From the NCBI RefSeq assembly GCF_000063545.1, contig NC_009488.1:620001-684000 (forward strand): a stretch of 64,000 nucleotides of DNA. Reading direction: 5' to 3'. This stretch comes from Orientia tsutsugamushi str. Boryong. GTDB lineage: Bacteria > Pseudomonadota > Alphaproteobacteria > Rickettsiales > Rickettsiaceae. The position numbers and the translations under genes are program-made. Positions 1 through 9,866 of the stretch are shown one piece after another. The first letter of the stretch is position 1. Each line of letters begins with the position of its first letter. The notes under the pieces were generated by a model. That model did no database searches. It saw only the letters and a list, made by a program, of their open reading frames with translations, and was not told the DNA's origin.

Positions 1-255
1 AACAACAGCGTTTCTGGATTTAAAATCGCAGATTTAGCGTCATCACTCCATAATGGATCAAACTCTGTTAAATATGCTATATCGACTGCAGCCATTTCCA
101 GACAAATAAAATCAAGCAAAATTTCCAGCCAATAAATCACAGGATAGACATACCAATGAATGTGATAAAAAGCACTTCCTTCAGCCTCATCTTTCATGCC
201 TTTTTGAGTAGCACTTCCAAATGACAAACCTCCAAGACTTACCATACACATTGGT
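1..255 (-). pseudogene. traU: TraU conjugative transfer protein, internal fragment cut by window edge
   Basis: The minus strand reads about 84 residues of F-type TraU, a periplasmic protein of conjugative pilus assembly and DNA transfer. Recognisable blocks are MVSLGGLSFG, YHIHWYVYP, LLDFICLE and DIAYLTEFDPLW, followed by ILNPE at the window edge. The same stretch recurs at 45.8 kb in the opposite orientation. The N-terminal part is missing: at about 255 the reading stops at a junction with a dispersed repeat. The rest of the gene may continue left of the window, so only the 5' truncation is certain. It lies downstream of traC in the same strand, as in RAGE-type tra operons, but an unknown gene and an IS110 scrap have come between. 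Confidence 0.8.
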
Positions 256-257
256 GA

Positions 258-500
258 AATATATGCCATTAATGTTTATTCATAAATATAGTCTTCTAAA
301 TCCAGTATATGATATTATAAAAAGTAAGTTCCTTTCTTTTGTATCTCTAAACTTGAATATTTTTCTGCTTTGGTTGGTACTTTTATTTTATTTAATGCTG
401 CTTGCGTAAATTTAAATAATATTACAGATATATTTATTACCTTCTGTAAATTTTAAATTTAAGTAATTAAATAATAACTTATTAATTTTTAAAATTTGCT
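258..500. repeat. Dispersed ~245 bp repeat, copy 1
   Basis: This stretch is about 90% identical by eye to 9270-9516 in the same orientation. One end abuts the traU fragment here and an integrase fragment at 9.27 kb, so it follows two different genes. On the minus strand both copies end an open stretch with ALNKIKVPP followed by lysines, which may be the C-terminus of a lost gene. No family was recognised. Confidence 0.6.
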
Positions 501-504
501 TAAA

Positions 505-765
505 CTTAATGATCATGTTAAAAATAACAAAGATCTTCTCGATAAATCTGCATTACTTGCGTCAATACTAGATGTAGGAGCAAAACACAGACTATAGTTC
601 TTGCGCTTGTTTAGCAAATATTGAGAAATTTAATTCTGCTAAACAAGTTGTAGCTTTTGCAGGTCTAATTCTAAGCATCATCAGTCTAGTAGTTCTGTAC
701 GTGGTTCTAGTAAAATCTCTAGAACTGGTTAATTTAGACCTACGTAAAGCTTTTAAATGACAAAA
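505..765 (+). pseudogene. IS110-family transposase remnant
   Basis: Joining two frames gives SALLASILDVGAKT, then FNSAKQVVAFAGL, SSVRGSSKISRTG and LRKAF. This is the C-terminal Transposase_20 block of IS110/IS116-family DEDD transposases, where a GL..P....G.S... KISK.G...LR pattern is typical. Several stops and at least one frameshift interrupt it, and the N-terminal DEDD catalytic domain is absent. It sits between the truncated traU and the unknown 271-aa gene and may mark the deletion that removed the genes between traC and traU. Confidence 0.65.
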
Positions 766-782
766 TGCTATATCGTTAAGCC

Positions 783-1598
783 TTATGTACTTCTCCCACC
801 TTGTCCCTTATGTTGTAAGACACTCGCTCTTTGAGAAAGAAGCTTTTCTGTATGAGAAGAATCATTACTACTCTTTCTATTTTCATACTCTTTTGATTCT
901 TCTCTCATGCGACACATATAATTCTCATACGCTTCCTTATAACAGTCCCTCTGATGCATTTTTAAGTCAGGTAACGAAGATAGCGCCATTCGAGATAAAT
1001 GCATTTTTTGATCTTCTGTCAGCTTAATCTCTGCCATGAAAGAACGAAGATATCCAAGCTTTTGGAACAAATATTTAAATGGCTCAGCTCTTCTTTTTGC
1101 CTCCTCGCGCTCTAGCTGAAGGTTTGATACTGCCTCATCTAGAAGCCCTTTCGCTTTCTTGAGTTCTTCAGATGGTTCTGTTGTCATATTACTAACTAGT
1201 GACTGTACAATGCCCTGAATTCTTCTTCCTCTATCTACCACACGATCTTGTTCCTCGCATACCTTTACCAAGTCCGTATTAGCTCTAAGATCCTGTATAG
1301 CTTTGACAATTCCTTGATCATGAGGTATATTGTTGCCAGTGAATATCTCCTTAAGTATTGCGCAAATATTTTCCAATGCTTGAACAAAATGCCCCCATGA
1401 TCCTCTGCTTTTGACTTGCTCCAAATCTTGTTTTAATTGACCAAGTATACCTCCTAGATCAGCTTGCAGGATTTTAAGATCATCACTTTCATCTGTAAAA
1501 GGTAATATATCCTCCAATATTGGATTAAGACAAGATATTACTTTCTCTGCCTCTTCTAACATTCTTAATTCTGATTCATTTATGCTAATTAAATTCAT
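783..1598 (-). CDS. Unknown 271-aa helical protein in the RAGE
   Basis: The product is not recognised. It is 271 aa, charged and almost certainly helical, with no signal peptide or membrane segment. Heptad-like runs such as LGQLKQDLEQVK (about residue 53) and EELKKAKGLLDEAVSNLQLEREEAKRRAEP (in pieces, 143-172) suggest coiled coils. The C-terminus is polar and serine/lysine rich. An AAGGAG Shine-Dalgarno sits 8 bases before the ATG, which favours expression. It lies downstream of the truncated traC where traW/trbC would normally be found, so it is probably accessory cargo carried into the element. It is one of the few unbroken ORFs in this region. Confidence 0.6.
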   Translation of the reverse strand: MNLISINESELRMLEEAEKVISCLNPILEDILPFTDESDDLKILQADLGGILGQLKQDLEQVKSRGSWGHFVQALENICAILKEIFTGNNIPHDQGIVKAIQDLRANTDLVKVCEEQDRVVDRGRRIQGIVQSLVSNMTTEPSEELKKAKGLLDEAVSNLQLEREEAKRRAEPFKYLFQKLGYLRSFMAEIKLTEDQKMHLSRMALSSLPDLKMHQRDCYKEAYENYMCRMREESKEYENRKSSNDSSHTEKLLSQRASVLQHKGQGGRST

Positions 1599-1713
1599 GA
1601 AATTAACTCCTTATATTTTTATGTTAACAAAAAAGCTAATCCATAGCTAAACAACTATGCTATAGTCATTTTACTTAAAGAGTTGGTTTAAGTAAAATGA
1701 CTTCTTGCAAAAC

Positions 1714-2742
1714 CTATTCAAAGCTTAAAATTATAAATTTTAGTAATTTTAAATTACTAGGAAAATCTTTTTTTTTCTGTATATCTATCATTAATAATTT
1801 TGAATCGTTTCTATCACCGCTCTGTAAAGCAGCTACTACACCTGCTAAATCTTCTGCTTCTTGCTGTATATCAGGAAAAAATTTACCCATTCCTGCATTA
1901 ATATTTCTTTCTAGCGCTTCTCTTTTAGTTATGGCTGCAGTCCTTTCCATCGCTTGATTTGGTAAAATTTGCAGACCAAAATGAATAAGAAAATTTGATT
2001 TTATATATTCATCACGACGCATTTCATTACCTAAAAACAGATCCATAGCAGATAATTTCCATTCTGCAGGCCTTTTGCGAGCTTCTAGACTGATAAATAT
2101 TTGATCATCATTTACATTTACACAATCATCATTCTCAAATAACGAGAAATCTCCACTTAGAATTTGTTCAGATAATATTTCATACTGGTTAATATTCGAA
2201 TGTTCTTCTTCAGGCCAGCCAAATATTACTCTCAGAAACTTTAATAATTGCTGCGCATCAACATTTTCAGTGCTTAATCCAATTGACCTAAACGTATCTT
2301 TTAAAGCATCTCGTCTGCGAATCATATCATCGATATTTGCATTTAAATTAGGTATAGTAACTGAAATCAACAATATTACATCCTTTATAGAACCTACTTT
2401 TTGAGCTTGATCACGCAAAAACTCTGTTCTTTTGTTTGCTAACTCAATAAATATCTCTCCTTTACGATATGACTGCCAGTTGCTTAAAAAATTCTCTATA
2501 TTATTACTACCAATCATCAATACTTGAAGGCTACTTTCAGCAGGTAAATTTTCATCGCTTTTTAGAAATTCAGCAATTTCATTTTGAGCCGAAACACTAG
2601 CTTCAGCCAATGGGCATGCAAGCAATACAAAGCCTATTGAGCTACGATTAAAGAATAGCTGAGTCTCATCATCATATGATTCATAAACAAAATGTTTAGA
2701 GAATCTTTTTCGATCAAAATCCTTATGTATGCTTGCGTTCAC
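1714..2742 (-). pseudogene. traC: TraC T4SS ATPase, N-terminal part only
   Basis: This is the N-terminal third to half of F-type TraC, the VirB4-like ATPase that powers pilus assembly at the inner membrane. The landmark is FVYESYDDETQLFFN followed by SSIGFVLLACPLAEAS, the conserved TraC N-terminal domain. A GTG at 2742, overlapping the end of traV, is the likely start; the longer frame to 2814 runs inside traV. The Walker A and B motifs lie in the missing C-terminal part: the frame ends at FIILSFE and the DNA then changes to unrelated sequence. Without the P-loop domain the product cannot be an active ATPase. Confidence 0.8.
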
Positions 2743-3053
2743 CTTGGCTCTGTTTTGGTTTAAATAAATTAATAAGATATTTTTTTGGTTTTTTAGGTGA
2801 AGTGTTAACAACATCTAGGCCTTGAACTGCTTTAGCTTGCCTGTAGCATAGAATACAACGTCTTTTTGATTTAACTTTTGATGTTTCCAACTTTCTCAAG
2901 ATTATCAATATCAAAAGCGCCTTGAGCAACCATATTCTTTATTTCGTATAAAGACTTACATTTTAGCCCTTTAGGAATTTTACAGTCAAAATTATTTTCG
3001 AAAAAGAAGCTTGTTAGGCTCATACAGCCCAATAGCAATAATAAAAACTTCAT
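2723..3053 (-). pseudogene. traV: TraV outer-membrane lipoprotein, frameshifted
   Basis: The reading starts MKFLLLLLGCMSLTSF, a lipoprotein-type signal in which the usual lipobox cysteine appears to be Phe or to be the earlier Cys10. It continues with ENNFDCKIPKGLKCKSLYEI, typical of TraV (which has conserved cysteines in a CxIPxGxxC-like block). The first frame stops at 2871; the second frame (to 2723) continues with KSKRRCILCY and ends SQGERKHT. A single frameshift near 2880-2900 separates them. TraV normally forms the outer-membrane core of the F-type secretion channel with TraK and TraB. A 143-bp inverted-repeat element is inserted directly upstream, between traB and traV. Confidence 0.7.
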
Positions 3054-3054
3054 T

Positions 3055-3197
3055 AGACCTCTTTCGAAACTGGTTAAGGTAGTTCAAAATTATTGCTGAT
3101 AAATATCGAAATGGACGTAAAAGATTCGGTCTTAGTTTTAATTTGATCTCTGGCATTTATAATTTTAAACTACCTTAACCAGTTTCGAAAGAGGTCT
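3055..3197. mobile_element. 143-bp MITE-like element (family A), copy 1
   Basis: The element begins AGACCTCTTTCGAAACTGG and ends with its inverse, with terminal inverted repeats of about 38 bp and ATT on both sides as a 3-bp target duplication (3052-3054 and 3198-3200). Internally it encodes the last residues of the IS5-family transposase found at 25.6 and 39.9 kb. It has inserted exactly between the traB stop and the traV start. Confidence 0.9.
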
Positions 3198-3198
3198 A

Positions 3199-4544
3199 TT
3201 ATAAATGCTCCTCTAACTTTTGTGATTGGTCGAATTTATTATGCAAATTAACTTTTTCATTGTTAGTTGATTGTGAATAAGTTAAATTATGTGGCTTCTT
3301 CTTGTGCTCACGTAAGTCAAAACCTTTTTTAAATACAACATCGATGACTCTACCTGACGCAATAAGAACGACTGGGCTCATAGAATCAGCTCGTTTTATA
3401 GCAAAATCAGCTAGCTTATCAAAAGCATTACTAGCTCCAGAGTAAGCTCCAGATTTTAGTGCATCTCCAACACTTAACTCTGATTGAGCCTGACCTGGAG
3501 TCATTATATTTAACGTTGGAGCCGTTGTCATATCAGGTTTAATAGCCTTAGCTTGCAGAAACTTAGCCATGCTGCTAAATACTCCATTTAATGCAGCCAT
3601 TCTTACTACTTTAGACGATTTATATCTACCACGATTCCTTTAATTCCAGAACGTCCGTCTTCGCCTATCAACCAGCCTTCTACCTGCTTTTCAATAATAT
3701 CTCCTTGTTTATTGACTACTGAAATAGTTTCGATGCGACATTTAGCTCTCTCTGAGGAAATATCTCCATTACAAGATCCAATTAAGATAGCCTTTTTGAT
3801 TTGATCAGTTTTATATTTATCGTAAAGAATTGCTGTATCTACTAGCTGCAGAATAATTGGCTCTGGTGATGAAGAGCTGTTAGTTCCAGTACCTACAACG
3901 ACTCCAGTAAGTAGCACAGCTCTAACAGAACTGCCGCTAGTAACATAGTTCTCAACATTCTTTTTTAGTTCAGCTCCAGCTCTCCTAAGATTGACAAATG
4001 ATTTTACTACTACTACGGAAGCTTGCTTTGTTTTGTTATCATTGGGTAAATTTAAAATATGCTGATTAAGATCATGACTGAACTCATCACTATCATTATT
4101 ATATAGAAGTTGCTTAGGATGATTCTCCAATATCTCAAGTTTTTGGTTAAAATTATTAATTTTTGCAGTAGTTTCTAAATATCTGCTTTCTATTACACTT
4201 TCTAATCTATCTTTTAATGTTTTAACTTCACTAAGTATTTCCTCTGTCCATTTTGCTCTCAAATCTACAGCTTGTTCTACTCCAGAAATCGCTTCTCTTG
4301 ACTCACGATTTTCAGTAAAAGTTATAGATTCTTTCGTTTTGCCATTTTCAGATAAAAAATACGAAACAAGCATTATTGTTATGCTTATAAAAGTTAAGGC
4401 AATTACTGGCTTTCGGCGAATAATATTTGTTAACTCTGATAGCTTGCTATTAGACCTAACAGCAGATTCAGCCTTTGGTTTATTATTTAGCTCTAAATCT
4501 TCTTCTTCTTTTGTATTATCATTGTCTGAATTCTCCTGTTGCAC
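3199..4544 (-). pseudogene. traB: TraB T4SS channel protein, frameshifted
   Basis: Two frames together give a near full-length F-type TraB, the VirB10-like protein spanning inner membrane and periplasm. The N-terminal frame (3606-4544) has a cytoplasmic polar leader, one membrane segment near residues 47-64 (VIALTFISITIMLVSYFL), a coiled coil, and the beta-domain with AVLLTGVVVGTG and CRIETISVVNKQG. It ends after GIVVDINRLK. The second frame (3199-3600) resumes with MAALNGVFSSMAKF and ends with the TraB C-terminal block RADSMSPVVLIASGRVIDVVF. The +1/-1 slip lies at about 3600-3610. The 143-bp element immediately follows the stop codon. Confidence 0.82.
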
Positions 4545-4601
4545 TATTCCTCCGCTTTTTGAGTTTTGATGTTTCTACCTTATCAATGAATTGATTGAGT
4601 A

Positions 4602-4934
4602 CTAATTTATTTTCATACCACCGGCAATCCAATCTAGGTAAAATCCTAAAATAACACCAATTGCCACCATTACTCCTGCAAGCTTTATATTACCTCTTGC
4701 TACAGCCCAAATCGATGATAAAATAGTTGCGCTTGATATACCTATTGTTTTTAGCTTTCCACTAAAAAGTCCGTCTATTTTATTAAGCTGCCCTTCAAGG
4801 GTATCAGCTAATGCTGGCTCAAAAGAAAAAACACAAGCAGTAATTATAATTAACAGCACTACAACTACATTATTCCGCTGTATTCCAAATGTAGGTTTTA
4901 GCATATTTAGTCGCGATTTTTTATATCTGAACAT
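4602..4934 (-). CDS. Pilin-like T4SS protein (TraA/VirB2 type)
   Basis: The product is 110 aa, or 100 aa if Met11 is the start. It has a hydrophobic signal sequence ending around FSFEPALA-DT, followed by a small mature domain with two membrane segments (IGISSATILSSIWAVARG and LAGVMVAIGVILGFYLDWI). Size, cleavable leader and two-helix hairpin fit conjugative pilins such as F TraA or VirB2. It lies between traK and traB, unlike in F where the pilin precedes traL. No clear Shine-Dalgarno marks either start. The pilin assignment rests on architecture and neighbours rather than on a diagnostic motif. Confidence 0.65.
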   Translation of the reverse strand: MFRYKKSRLNMLKPTFGIQRNNVVVVLLIIITACVFSFEPALADTLEGQLNKIDGLFSGKLKTIGISSATILSSIWAVARGNIKLAGVMVAIGVILGFYLDWIAGGMKIN

Positions 4935-5069
4935 TGTTATTGCTTATTAGTAAATTTTGCATTATTCTCCTAGTGCTAGTTATTCCATGTTCAATGAAAT
5001 TTTACTTTGAAGCGGTTTTAATTAATAATCTTTGTAGAACTTTAAGTCTTTGAAGTAAAAACTAGCATT

Positions 5070-5558
5070 TTAAGCCAGTTTTATTTTTTTCTTAGTATTT
5101 CTACTTTGTTTTTTAGAAGGTTTCGCTGTTAATTCTTTAGTATTAACGTTATTACTGAACAAATTGGTATTGTTTTGTTTTGAATTATCCTTTTCCTCTA
5201 TTTTTGTAGCAGCATTAACAAGCATTACAGGGCTTGGAGTTTTTGGAGTAAAAGTTAACATTAAATCTTGAATTGTTTTGTGTGCTCCTATTACTGTTAA
5301 ATAAAGCTTCTTTTCTTCTTCTCGTGGAGCAATAAACAAACATCCAGACTCATGAACTACAACTTCAGCTGCATTTTGAGGGTACATAAAAATATCATTG
5401 ATTTTTTCATCTTTAAGATTAATTCTTGTTGGTCCACTATCAGAAATCTCAAGCTTTAGCAGATTATCAGCTTCTAACTCATATTCTACTGCATATATAT
5501 TATTAACGTTTACCAAAGCAATAAGCCCTATCATAAATCTCAAAACTCTAATATTCAT
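5070..5558 (-). CDS. traK: TraK secretin-like T4SS protein
   Basis: The protein is 162 aa with an N-terminal signal peptide (MNIRVLRFMIGLIALVNVNN, cleavage after about YA). The mature part has the N-terminal beta domain of F-type TraK: LKLEISDSGPTRI, then IFMYPQNAAEVVVHESGCLFI and a beta repeat around LYLTVIGAHKT. TraK joins TraV and TraB in the outer-membrane core. It is shorter than F TraK (about 240 aa), with a lysine-rich C-terminus in place of the rest, so it is either a compact rickettsial form or truncated. Its ATG overlaps the traE stop as ATGA, showing translational coupling. A partial copy lies at 44.2 kb. Confidence 0.7.
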   Translation of the reverse strand: MNIRVLRFMIGLIALVNVNNIYAVEYELEADNLLKLEISDSGPTRINLKDEKINDIFMYPQNAAEVVVHESGCLFIAPREEEKKLYLTVIGAHKTIQDLMLTFTPKTPSPVMLVNAATKIEEKDNSKQNNTNLFSNNVNTKELTAKPSKKQSRNTKKKIKLA

Positions 5559-6107
5559 TTTTTTATTCCATTCTCTTTAACACCAGTCAACAATAAAAGG
5601 TAATTAGGAGTTCGCTTGTAAGTCAAAAGGTAAGTCTTATCGACAGCTATATCTTTACTATCGCTAAACCAATAACGAAGCGTTCCACTAATTAATACTC
5701 CATTCATTTATCACTTCAACATTCTTCGGAAAAAAGACTGAAGACACATTTGAACCTTTAACAAATTGCAAGTGATCATGAAAAAATTTATTTAAAGATT
5801 CAGTATTACTAGATGCCACTTTCATGTCTGCTATTTGTCTTTCTACCTCATTTGGAGAAGTAGTAAACAGGCCTTTCATCACATAAATTGCCCATTCCTT
5901 TAAATAGGTTTCATGGTAATTTTTTGATGAAACCGTCATTTTACGATCAGGCTCTATTGCTGGAATTAACAACCACTTTTCTTCTTTTGTAATTGCTGCT
6001 ATTATTGCAATTATATTAGCTGCAGCTAGCAATATAGTTACTGAAAGTAAGCATTTATTATATTTAACAAGCTCTTGTATAGCATTTTGCTTAAAGAGAT
6101 GATTCAT
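5555..6107 (-). pseudogene. traE: TraE pilus assembly protein, frameshifted near C-terminus
   Basis: The reading starts at 6107, overlapping the last base of traL. It has one N-terminal membrane segment (about residues 20-38), then the TraE landmarks PDRKMTVSSKNY, YLKEWAIYV, GLFTTSPNEVERQ and FHDHLQFV. The first frame ends early after VEVINEWSIN at 5688. The other frame continues LRYWFSDSK, then YLLTYK and NYLLLL, to a stop at 5555. Comparison with the copy at 44.0 kb, which reads EVIKGGVLISE, shows an extra base near 5695. TraE is a VirB8-like inner-membrane component of the transfer channel. Confidence 0.8.
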
Positions 6108-6403
6108 TATTTGCCAACTTTTTTGCCCAAAAGCCTTGGATATCCTAATGGAGCTTGCAATAAACCTTTAGCTACTAAAAAACTTTTTAGCAAAAAATTC
6201 TCCGATACCTTCTTAAATTTCTTAAAGCAATAACATAGAGCAATTCCTCCAATCATAAAGGCCAGTCCTAATTTAGCATGCCTGCTGTTTAGTAGTACAA
6301 TTCCTGGAGCTACTCCAGCTAATACTACTCCCCATTCATCAATGCTCAAACCCATATACTTCAACGGCCTCGATAATGCCCAACATAATTTTTGATTTTG
6401 CAT
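6107..6403 (-). CDS. traL: TraL conjugative transfer protein
   Basis: This is a small membrane protein of about 98 aa, read from Met14 of the longer frame because AAAGGTGATT precedes that ATG. It contains SRPLKYMGLSIDEW, typical of TraL (a pilus assembly protein of F-type secretion systems), then two membrane segments (VVLAGVAPGIVLL and LGLAFMIGGIALCYCF), and ends GYPRLLGKKVGK. It is the first gene of the tra run and its end overlaps traE. The frame is intact. A C-terminal scrap of a second copy lies at 18.57 kb. Confidence 0.75.
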   Translation of the reverse strand: MQNQKLCWALSRPLKYMGLSIDEWGVVLAGVAPGIVLLNSRHAKLGLAFMIGGIALCYCFKKFKKVSENFLLKSFLVAKGLLQAPLGYPRLLGKKVGK

Positions 6404-6563
6404 AATCACCTTTAGCCGCAATTGTAGCATGAGATTTCTCATTCTGCTACTATAATGTTTAAATTAGCTAAATATCTTCAAATACAGATTTTACCTGTGA
6501 TAATTAGTTTTCATATATGCATTTCTTACTCATGCTAAGTTTCATGTTATTTCAGTATTTATT

Positions 6564-7759
6564 TCAAATATCAATTCCTGAATGTTCTCTTATCATTTGT
6601 GTCACCTTAGACATATATTGTCTTACTGGCTCTAAACTAACTTTGGTATAAATACTCGTTGATTTTATGTCACTATGATTCAATGCTGCACCAATTATAT
6701 ACTGACCTGCGCCTTCATCTGCCATACAACTTGCAAACGTCCTTCTTAGATCGTGTATCCTTAAATTTTTTATGCCTGCCTTTTTACAAATCTTATACCA
6801 TTCTCTATAAGGAGATTCCAAGTGCCCGCTTTTCGTTCTATCAGTTGATAGCACCCATTTACTTTTAGATGTTAATTTTCTTGCTTGCAATATTTCCATT
6901 ATCTCATCTGTTAATGGTATATTTTGCGTCTTTCCGTTCTTAGTTTTTGGTATATGCCATATTTTTCTTTCAAAATCTATATTGTCCCATTCCATCTCCA
7001 ACACATTACTTTTTCTAGCTCCAGTATATAACGCTAGTAATGCAAAATCTCTTGTCAACGGAGTTGCTTCTCCACATAATACTTGTAAAAATTTAGTCAT
7101 TTCATCGTAACTTAGACGTCTTTCTCTTGCTTGCATTTTATGTTTATCTATTCCTAGTGTAGGATTTCTGTCTATTAATTCCCATTTTATTGCCTTATTT
7201 TAAATATACTGCTTAAGGTTACTAGAAATCGATTTGCTGTCGCATATTTCTTCTCTTTAGTTATATCATTGAATATTTGTTCAATATCATTCCTTTGAAT
7301 CTTGCTTATCTTTTTTGAATATAACGGTTTCCCATAATTATATATTCTTGCAGCATTACTCTGCCAGTTTATAGTATATATTTTGCCATACTCTTCAATA
7401 TACTTGTTATGCAGCTCTTCTAATGTAATCTTTTGAGCTTTTCTTTTTCTCATCTCATTTTCTTCTATATATTGTTGACGTCTTACTTCTCTTGGATCTA
7501 TTCCTTTCGCCATTAATGTCTTTAATTCTCTTGCTATTTTTCTAGCTTCTTTAATAGATAAATCTGGAAATACCCCTATCTTTATTTTTATCCCTTCTTT
7601 TCTAAATTTTGTTTCAAAAGACCATGTTTTTCTTCCTGTGCATGATACTTTTACTTTAAGTTTCGGTTCACCTTTATCATGGATGATTAATGTTCCTTCA
7701 TTTGGAATTTTTATTTTTCTTAGTAACTTATTTGTTAACTTTAATGATATTGATTCCAT
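6564..7759 (-). pseudogene. int: RAGE tyrosine integrase, type 1, frameshifted
   Basis: Two frames (7187-7759 and 6564-7136) give a P4-type tyrosine recombinase of about 400 aa. The N-terminus has the arm-binding DUF4102 pattern (LTNKLLRKIKIP, KTWSFETKFRKEG, GVFPDLSIKEAR). The core-binding domain follows, then the catalytic domain with all expected residues: Arg in LYTGARKSN, Lys in KTKNGKTQ, H-x-x-R in IHDLRRTFAS, His in LNHSD and Tyr in STSIYTKV. The frame breaks near 7140-7200, where the other copy reads on through AIKWGLIENNPTLG. Intact, it would catalyse integration and excision of the element. It stands between rep and traL on the same strand. Confidence 0.88.
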
Positions 7760-8190
7760 AATTACACCATATATTAATTATTATATTAATTTATATTACA
7801 ATTACCTAAACAAGGTATCTATATTATTCTCTTTATTTGAATCAAATTGTATACTAATTTATTCATAACATACCTGACTTCCAAGCCGCTTTATCAACCT
7901 TGAGTTGGTATGCATTTTTCAACCATCATCTTAACCTCTAGATTGAAAACTGGCCCATAATTTCCTGAATTTTTTTCTACCTATTTTCTACCTTTCGCCT
8001 TAATTTTTTTGTTATATTGACAAATATTGCAAATATATTTATAGTTAAAGTTGAAGATTAATTATAAATATTAATAAAAGTTAACATAAGTTAATAGTAG
8101 GTTCTATAAAGTGCATAAGTTAACAAAAATTAACATTTTTTCTTCTTTATATTTGATATGTCTTTGTAGCTTTATTATTAGGTAATGTTT
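7760..8190. repeat. Integrase upstream region, inverted copy at 11262-11682
   Basis: This non-coding stretch is about 90% identical by eye to the reverse complement of 11262-11682. It contains short A/T palindromic runs such as AAGTTAACAAAAATTAAC. Similarity stops abruptly at an AACATTAC motif, beyond which this copy continues into rep and the other into a relA/spoT-like fragment. That makes the edge near 8185 a candidate element boundary. The region probably holds the int promoter. Confidence 0.6.
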
Positions 8191-8570
8191 ATACAAGGAA
8201 CATTACGCAACTTAAAATTGTTTTTAATTATTGTCCTATTTTCAACTTCAATGAAACCAGCTTTTTGTAGTTCAACTAAGCATTGCCTAACCCTGCGTTG
8301 ACAAACCTGCAACTCCTTTTCAAAAGAGTGATAACTGTCTTGTAATTCCTCTATATCATTATTGTAATAGATCTGTAGTTTATATACTATCAATGATAGA
8401 AGCTGTTTAGATGTCTTGCTTAAAGCTTTAGCATTATCTCCAATCAGATCTTTCCATTCTGCTGGAACAAAATTTCCAATAAAACGATAAAAAACAGTTG
8501 CATTATTGCTACTGTTATTATTAGCAATTTTGCAATTATTGCTTGCCAAATTACGCAAATCTCGCACCAT
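8178..8570 (-). pseudogene. RAGE replication-type protein, N-terminal domain only
   Basis: The ATG at 8570 is preferred because GGAGG lies just upstream and homologous relics at 15.0 and 38.4 kb begin at the same place. The readable part contains WKDLIGDNAKALSKTSKQLLS, an acidic helix, and CQRRVRQCLVELQKAGFIEVENRTII, which has the look of a winged helix (recognition helix then a beta wing). The sequence is lost after RNVPCI, where the other copies continue for some 300 residues to a DnaA_N-like C-terminal domain. Function is inferred: DNA binding, probably replication or regulation of the element. The product name is not established. Confidence 0.55.
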
Positions 8571-8722
8571 TTCAACCTCCAAAAATGTCAGGTATAGCAG
8601 GTGATTTAGGCAATTTTTGCTATCAAAAACCACGTTTTTATCCCGCGTAAATATAGCAATTTAGTAGCTATACTCAAAATTTAACACTCTGAAAGGCTTA
8701 TAACAACACAGTAGTCTTAAAT

Positions 8723-8865
8723 AGACCTCTTTCGAAACTGGTTAAGGTAGTTCAAAATTATAAATGCCAGATATCAAATTAAATCTAAGACCAGATCCTT
8801 TACGTCTATTTCTATATTTATCAGCAATAATTTTGAACTACGTTAACCACTTTCGAAAGAGGTCT
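8723..8865. mobile_element. MITE-like element family A, copy 2
   Basis: This is a 143-bp element with the same terminal inverted repeats and AAT target duplications at 8720-8722 and 8866-8868. It has several internal substitutions, so it is an older copy. It interrupts the second integrase relic. Confidence 0.88.
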
Positions 8866-9279
8866 AATATAGGACTTAATTTCATAAGAATATTGTTTGC
8901 TGTTACATAGTATTTCTTTGCTGTTATTTCGTCAAAAAGCTTCTGAATATCTTCTTCGGTAATCTCAGATATCTTTTTATGGTATAAAGGTGCTGTATAA
9001 CTCTTTACTATTACATAGCTTTTCTTCCAATCTTCCAACTTTTTTCATGATAAATACTACTATATTCAGCATATTTTTCATGCGCCTGTCCGAATGTTAG
9101 TTCATTCTGTAATTCAAGTCTCTTATGTTTTTTTCTTTCCTTTCTCTATTTATCTTGCGTCTTTCCTCCATTGGATGTATTCCGTTAGCAATATCCTTTT
9201 TCAACTTCATTACCTTCTTCCTAGCCTCTATCACAGTCAGATCTGGTGAAGTTCCTATTTTTATCCTAATATATGCCAC
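8866..9279 (-). pseudogene. RAGE tyrosine integrase, type 2, N-terminal remnant
   Basis: Fragments in different frames read IRIKIGTSPDLTVIEARKKV, MEERRKINRERKEK, then KKISEITEEDIQKLFDEI and YVTANNILMKLSPI. These match the DUF4102 and core-binding parts of a P4-type integrase distinct from the first one. The start is cut at the dispersed repeat (9270) and the catalytic half is missing beyond the inserted 143-bp element. Another relic of the same type lies at 43.4 kb. Confidence 0.75.
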
Positions 9280-9516
9280 TAATGTTTATTACTAAATAAA
9301 ATCTTCTAAATCCAGTATATGATATTATCAAAAGTAGGTTCCTTTCTTTTATATATCTAAACTGGATTATTTTTTCTTCTTTGGTGGTACTTTTATTTTA
9401 TTTAATGCTGATTGCATAAATTTAAATAATATTACTGCCGTATTTATTACCCTTCATTAATTTAAAATTGAAGTAATTAAATAATAACTTATTAATTTTT
9501 AAAATTAGCTTAAACT
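9270..9516. repeat. Dispersed ~245 bp repeat, copy 2
   Basis: This is a direct copy of 258-500. Here it truncates the 5' end of the type 2 integrase. Only the ends AATATATGCCA and GCTTAAACTT are shared outright; scattered substitutions and small indels separate the copies. Confidence 0.6.
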
Positions 9517-9559
9517 TATAATGTGTAGTATGATTTTTATTTAATAGCAAATACTTTTG

Positions 9560-9866
9560 TAAAAATAAAAAATATTTTTAAGCAACATTACCAACTGAAG
9601 GTTACTCTAAGCTTATCAACTTCAAATTCAAGTTGCCTGATTAAAAATTAGCATTCCAATTAGCTAAATATCATACATATATTTGTGTTATATTTGTGCA
9701 ATTGACATCAAGATATTATTATCATATTGACAAGTAATATTAACACAACTACAGTTAAATTCATATATCAACTCAGACGAGAATAAACTACATAGCAGAT
9801 TTTATAAAGCGTATAAAGCTTACAATAACTCTTACTCTAACTTATTTCTTCTAGTTAGTTAATTTT
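9560..9866. repeat. Type 2 integrase upstream region, inverted copy at 43085-43385
   Basis: The reverse complement of this stretch matches 43085-43385, where it lies directly upstream of the type 2 integrase relic. Similarity ends at an AACTAACTAGAAG motif. Beyond it this copy continues into dnaB and the other into traD-side DNA, so this is another candidate element boundary. Confidence 0.55.

Noticed and set aside
7760-8170. Attachment site in a tRNA gene next to the integrase
   Set aside because: No tRNA-like fold is found next to any integrase here; the only tRNA (Asp, 19.44 kb) is not adjacent to an int gene and appears whole.
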